From Spirochaetales bacterium (lineage in GTDB: Bacteria; Spirochaetota; Spirochaetia; Sphaerochaetales; Sphaerochaetaceae), in contig JAQYFM010000108.1 of assembly GCA_028723145.1 (NCBI GenBank), positions 1 through 8,229 on the forward strand: DNA of 8,229 nt, in the 5' to 3' direction. Position numbers and translations under genes: made by a program. The notes beneath the pieces were generated by a model that made no database searches, was not told the DNA's origin, and saw only the letters and a program-made list of their open reading frames with translations. This document shows, piece after piece, positions 6,433 through 8,229 of the stretch (positions are counted from its first letter, which is position 1; every line of letters begins with the position of its first letter).

Positions 6433-7209
6433 GTGAAACATAGATTTATTTCTATACTCATTCTTATCTCTTTTCTTTTATTTTCTTGTTCTAATTCTTT
6501 TGATTACAAAGCTAGATATGAAGCTGGTAAATATGAAGATATAATAGAAAATGCAAATGAAGAGCTTTCTATAAAGCTAAATCAAGATGCATTATACTAT
6601 CTTTTTATGAGCCAATTTAAGCTTGGTTACATTGATGATTCTCTCTCTGCTGCACGTTTATATTCAGCTTGTTATAGCTCAAATATAGATCAGAGACTTA
6701 GGGATTCATTAAGAATTTTACTTTTCTATTCAAATGATTTTGAAAAGTGTTATGCAGGTGAAAAACTAAATAGTTTATTTTCAATGTCTGAAACAGAATT
6801 GATAGTATATTTTTCTTCATTAATGAAAACAGAAAAATATTCTCAAGCAGATGCTTTATATAATCAAAATTTAAGTAAGCTTTCACTTAAGAGTAGATGC
6901 TTAATGCTTATTGGTGGAAAAGCTTCTACAGATTTGATTGTTTCATCATTAAATGAATTAGAAGCTATTAACGATCCTGATATCGATTCTATTTTAATAC
7001 AGGCAATTAATGTTTTAAATGAAAGAGCAGAAGGCTCAAAGCTTTTAGATTTAGCTTTAAAGCACTATGACTCATCTAAGGATAACCTTGCTCTTGTTAT
7101 TGGTGATATTTACAGACTTTCAGGGGATATCATCAAGGCAAGAAGCTATTGGTCAATGGCTTATAAAACTTACCCTGATGATGTAAAACAACGCCTTAAA
7201 TACCTCTAA
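6433..7209 (+). CDS. Putative TPR-like lipoprotein
   Basis: The product is 258 residues and begins with a lipoprotein signal: MKHR, a hydrophobic stretch (about 5-17), and a lipobox-like LLFSC with the lipidated cysteine at C19. It should be anchored in a membrane and face the periplasm or exterior. The mature part is all-helical in appearance, with short repeats resembling tetratricopeptide repeats (for example YEAGKYEDIIENA and a final GDIYRLSGDIIKARSYW segment), which suggests a protein-protein scaffold. I recognise no enzymatic motif and cannot assign a function. The start is GTG at 6433, because a strong GGAGGT (6422-6427) lies five nt upstream; an ATG at 6420 is in another frame. It overlaps the convergent mazG gene by 14 nt at its 3' end. 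Confidence 0.8.
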   Translation: MKHRFISILILISFLLFSCSNSFDYKARYEAGKYEDIIENANEELSIKLNQDALYYLFMSQFKLGYIDDSLSAARLYSACYSSNIDQRLRDSLRILLFYSNDFEKCYAGEKLNSLFSMSETELIVYFSSLMKTEKYSQADALYNQNLSKLSLKSRCLMLIGGKASTDLIVSSLNELEAINDPDIDSILIQAINVLNERAEGSKLLDLALKHYDSSKDNLALVIGDIYRLSGDIIKARSYWSMAYKTYPDDVKQRLKYL

Positions 7210-8011
7210 GCTTTACTTCGTCCCAGAGCTCATTCATTTGCTCTACATGTTCAATATCAAGAGGAATATTCCTTTCTTTAGCAAGTTCAAATAGGGCTGT
7301 AAAACGATTTTTTATCTTATTATTAGCTCTTTCAAGTGCAAATGCAGGATTAACTTTTACAAACCTTGCAAGATTAATTACACTAGTAAGTAAGTCCCCA
7401 ATTTCTTCCTCTAAATTATCTCTATCATTATTTTTAAGAGCCATTTTAACTTCATCTAGCTCTTCATTTACTTTATCAATTACACCTTCAACATTAGGCC
7501 AGTCAAAACCTGTTTTAGCAAGTTTTTTTTGTAATTCAAATGATCTTTCAAGTGGAGGTAGGGAAGCTGGAATATGATTAATCTTCTCAATTGGATCTTT
7601 TGCCTTTTTCTCAACACCTTCTTTTACACTATAATAGGCTTTTAATCCTTCTTCTTTATTATGTACAACAACGTCTCCAAATACATGAGGGTGCCTTCTT
7701 ATTATTTTTTCACAAACTTCATTTATAGCATCTTGAGGAGTAAAATCGTTTGCTTGTTCATGAATTTTTAAAAGCATCAAAGCATTTAGTAAAATATCCC
7801 CAACTTCCTCTCTTGTTGAAGATGTATCTTTATTATTTGCACCTTCTAAATACTCATACGCTTCATCAATTAGATTTTGAAGGGAATCCTTATTGCTAAG
7901 AGCCTTGTCGTATGGGCAGCCATTTTCACTTCTTAATATTGTTACGATATCATATAGATTTTGAAATGCATCTTTTGAATTTGTTGCTTTAATAAAAGTA
8001 TAGTTAACCAT
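7196..8011 (-). CDS. mazG: MazG nucleoside triphosphate pyrophosphohydrolase
   Basis: This enzyme hydrolyses (d)NTPs to (d)NMP and pyrophosphate, cleaning the nucleotide pool of damaged or surplus nucleotides and, in some bacteria, affecting (p)ppGpp levels. The product is 271 residues (E. coli MazG is 263) with two tandem MazG domains. The first carries GCPYD at 31-35, the ExxE pair E50/E53, the ExxD pair E69/D72, and IIRRHPHVFGD at 103-113. The second carries E184/E187 and E203/D206, so both metal-binding sets look intact. GCPYD replaces the commoner GCPWD. The ATG at 8011 has no Shine-Dalgarno sequence; a promoter just upstream suggests a leaderless mRNA. It is transcribed against the dnaG-rpoD block and its last codons overlap the lipoprotein gene. 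Confidence 0.95.
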   Translation of the reverse strand: MVNYTFIKATNSKDAFQNLYDIVTILRSENGCPYDKALSNKDSLQNLIDEAYEYLEGANNKDTSSTREEVGDILLNALMLLKIHEQANDFTPQDAINEVCEKIIRRHPHVFGDVVVHNKEEGLKAYYSVKEGVEKKAKDPIEKINHIPASLPPLERSFELQKKLAKTGFDWPNVEGVIDKVNEELDEVKMALKNNDRDNLEEEIGDLLTSVINLARFVKVNPAFALERANNKIKNRFTALFELAKERNIPLDIEHVEQMNELWDEVKLRGI

Positions 8012-8017
8012 GAATCT

Positions 8018-8046
8018 ATAATAGTTTTTTAATAAATCGTATTCAA
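8018..8046 (-). promoter_or_regulatory. Putative promoter of mazG giving a leaderless mRNA
   Basis: On the - strand, TTGAAT (+ strand 8041-8046, four of six matches to TTGACA) is followed after exactly 17 nt by TATTAT (8018-8023, five of six matches to TATAAT). Only six nt (8012-8017) separate the -10 box from the mazG ATG, so transcription would start at or next to the A of the start codon. There is no Shine-Dalgarno sequence in this region, in keeping with a leaderless message. Confidence 0.55.
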
Positions 8047-8106
8047 TTAGCTAAAGCTACTAATTAAAAATAGTCAAATAAAAAAATTAGCTTTATAATT
8101 CATTTC

Positions 8107-8181
8107 AAGAACATAAATTGCTGAGGGGCATGTTCTTTTGGGCTTTGGTATTTATTGCTGAAGCTCATATTTTTTATTTTT
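8107..8181 (+). other. Two small hairpins followed by T-rich DNA in the right intergenic gap
   Basis: AAGAACAT (8107-8114) and ATGTTCTT (8130-8137) form a perfect 8-bp inverted repeat around 15 nt. Close behind, GGGCTT (8140-8145) can pair with AAGCTC (8161-8166, one G-T) and is followed by a T-rich stretch (8169-8181). The octamer ATTGCTGA occurs in both loops (8117-8124 and 8154-8161). This could be the 3' end of a small RNA or a protein-binding region. No promoter for a + strand RNA is evident upstream, and no protein gene in the window needs a terminator here. Confidence 0.3.
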
Positions 8182-8196
8182 CGCTTGACCAAAAAA

Positions 8197-8225
8197 TTGA
8201 CGTTGCAAAGGTGATAATATAAAAT
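8197..8225 (+). promoter_or_regulatory. Sigma70-type promoter facing the right edge
   Basis: TTGACG (8197-8202, five of six) and TAAAAT (8220-8225, five of six) are separated by exactly 17 nt. Transcription would start just beyond the window. Its target gene is not visible. A second TTGACC (8185-8190) lies 12 nt upstream but lacks a -10 at proper spacing. AT-rich DNA makes chance -10 matches likely, but the paired hexamers with optimal spacing are above what I would dismiss. Confidence 0.5.
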
Positions 8226-8229
8226 TTTT

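Noticed and set aside
1..8229. Searched for CRISPR arrays, insertion-sequence ends, integrase sites next to the tRNA, and phage or defence genes.
   Set aside because: There are no regularly spaced repeats, no transposase or integrase frames, and no duplicated tRNA 3' end. Apart from the partial left-edge gene, all proteins fit housekeeping or accessory families.

Overview
The window carries an ordinary bacterial housekeeping cluster from a low-GC genome. The best lineage guess is a spirochaete close to Treponema. This rests mainly on the order dnaG - rpoD - C4 zinc-ribbon protein, which I recall as TP0492-TP0494 in T. pallidum, plus an unusually long, acidic primary sigma factor. The assignment comes from memory of gene order, not from a search. 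Coding DNA is moderately AT-rich; the gaps at both ends are extremely AT-rich.

Left edge (1-339): the first 28 codons of a leftward gene, possibly an Rpn/PD-(D/E)XK nuclease-family protein, preceded by a long inverted repeat that would fold in its 5' leader. An AT-rich gap follows, then a sigma70-type promoter for the next unit.

Central rightward block (340-7209): tRNA-Tyr(GUA), a strong intrinsic terminator, a YkgJ-type cysteine-cluster protein, dnaG (primase), rpoD (primary sigma factor, overlapping dnaG by 8 nt), a coiled-coil/zinc-ribbon protein, rnpB (class A RNase P RNA) and a small TPR-like lipoprotein. Spacing is very tight. No promoter is obvious between the tRNA terminator and the YkgJ gene, or between the zinc-ribbon gene and rnpB. 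The block may therefore be read as one unit beginning at the tRNA promoter, with partial termination after the tRNA and after rnpB. It couples replication priming, transcription initiation and tRNA 5' processing, so it is a spirochaetal variant of the macromolecular-synthesis operon.

Right side (7196-8229): mazG runs leftward, overlaps the lipoprotein gene tail-to-tail by 14 nt, and looks leaderless. The last 218 nt hold two small hairpins and a good outward-facing promoter for a gene beyond the right edge.

I found no CRISPR array, insertion sequence, phage gene or defence cassette. I do not think the window contains a new multi-gene system; the points of interest are regulatory layout and sequence oddities in known parts.
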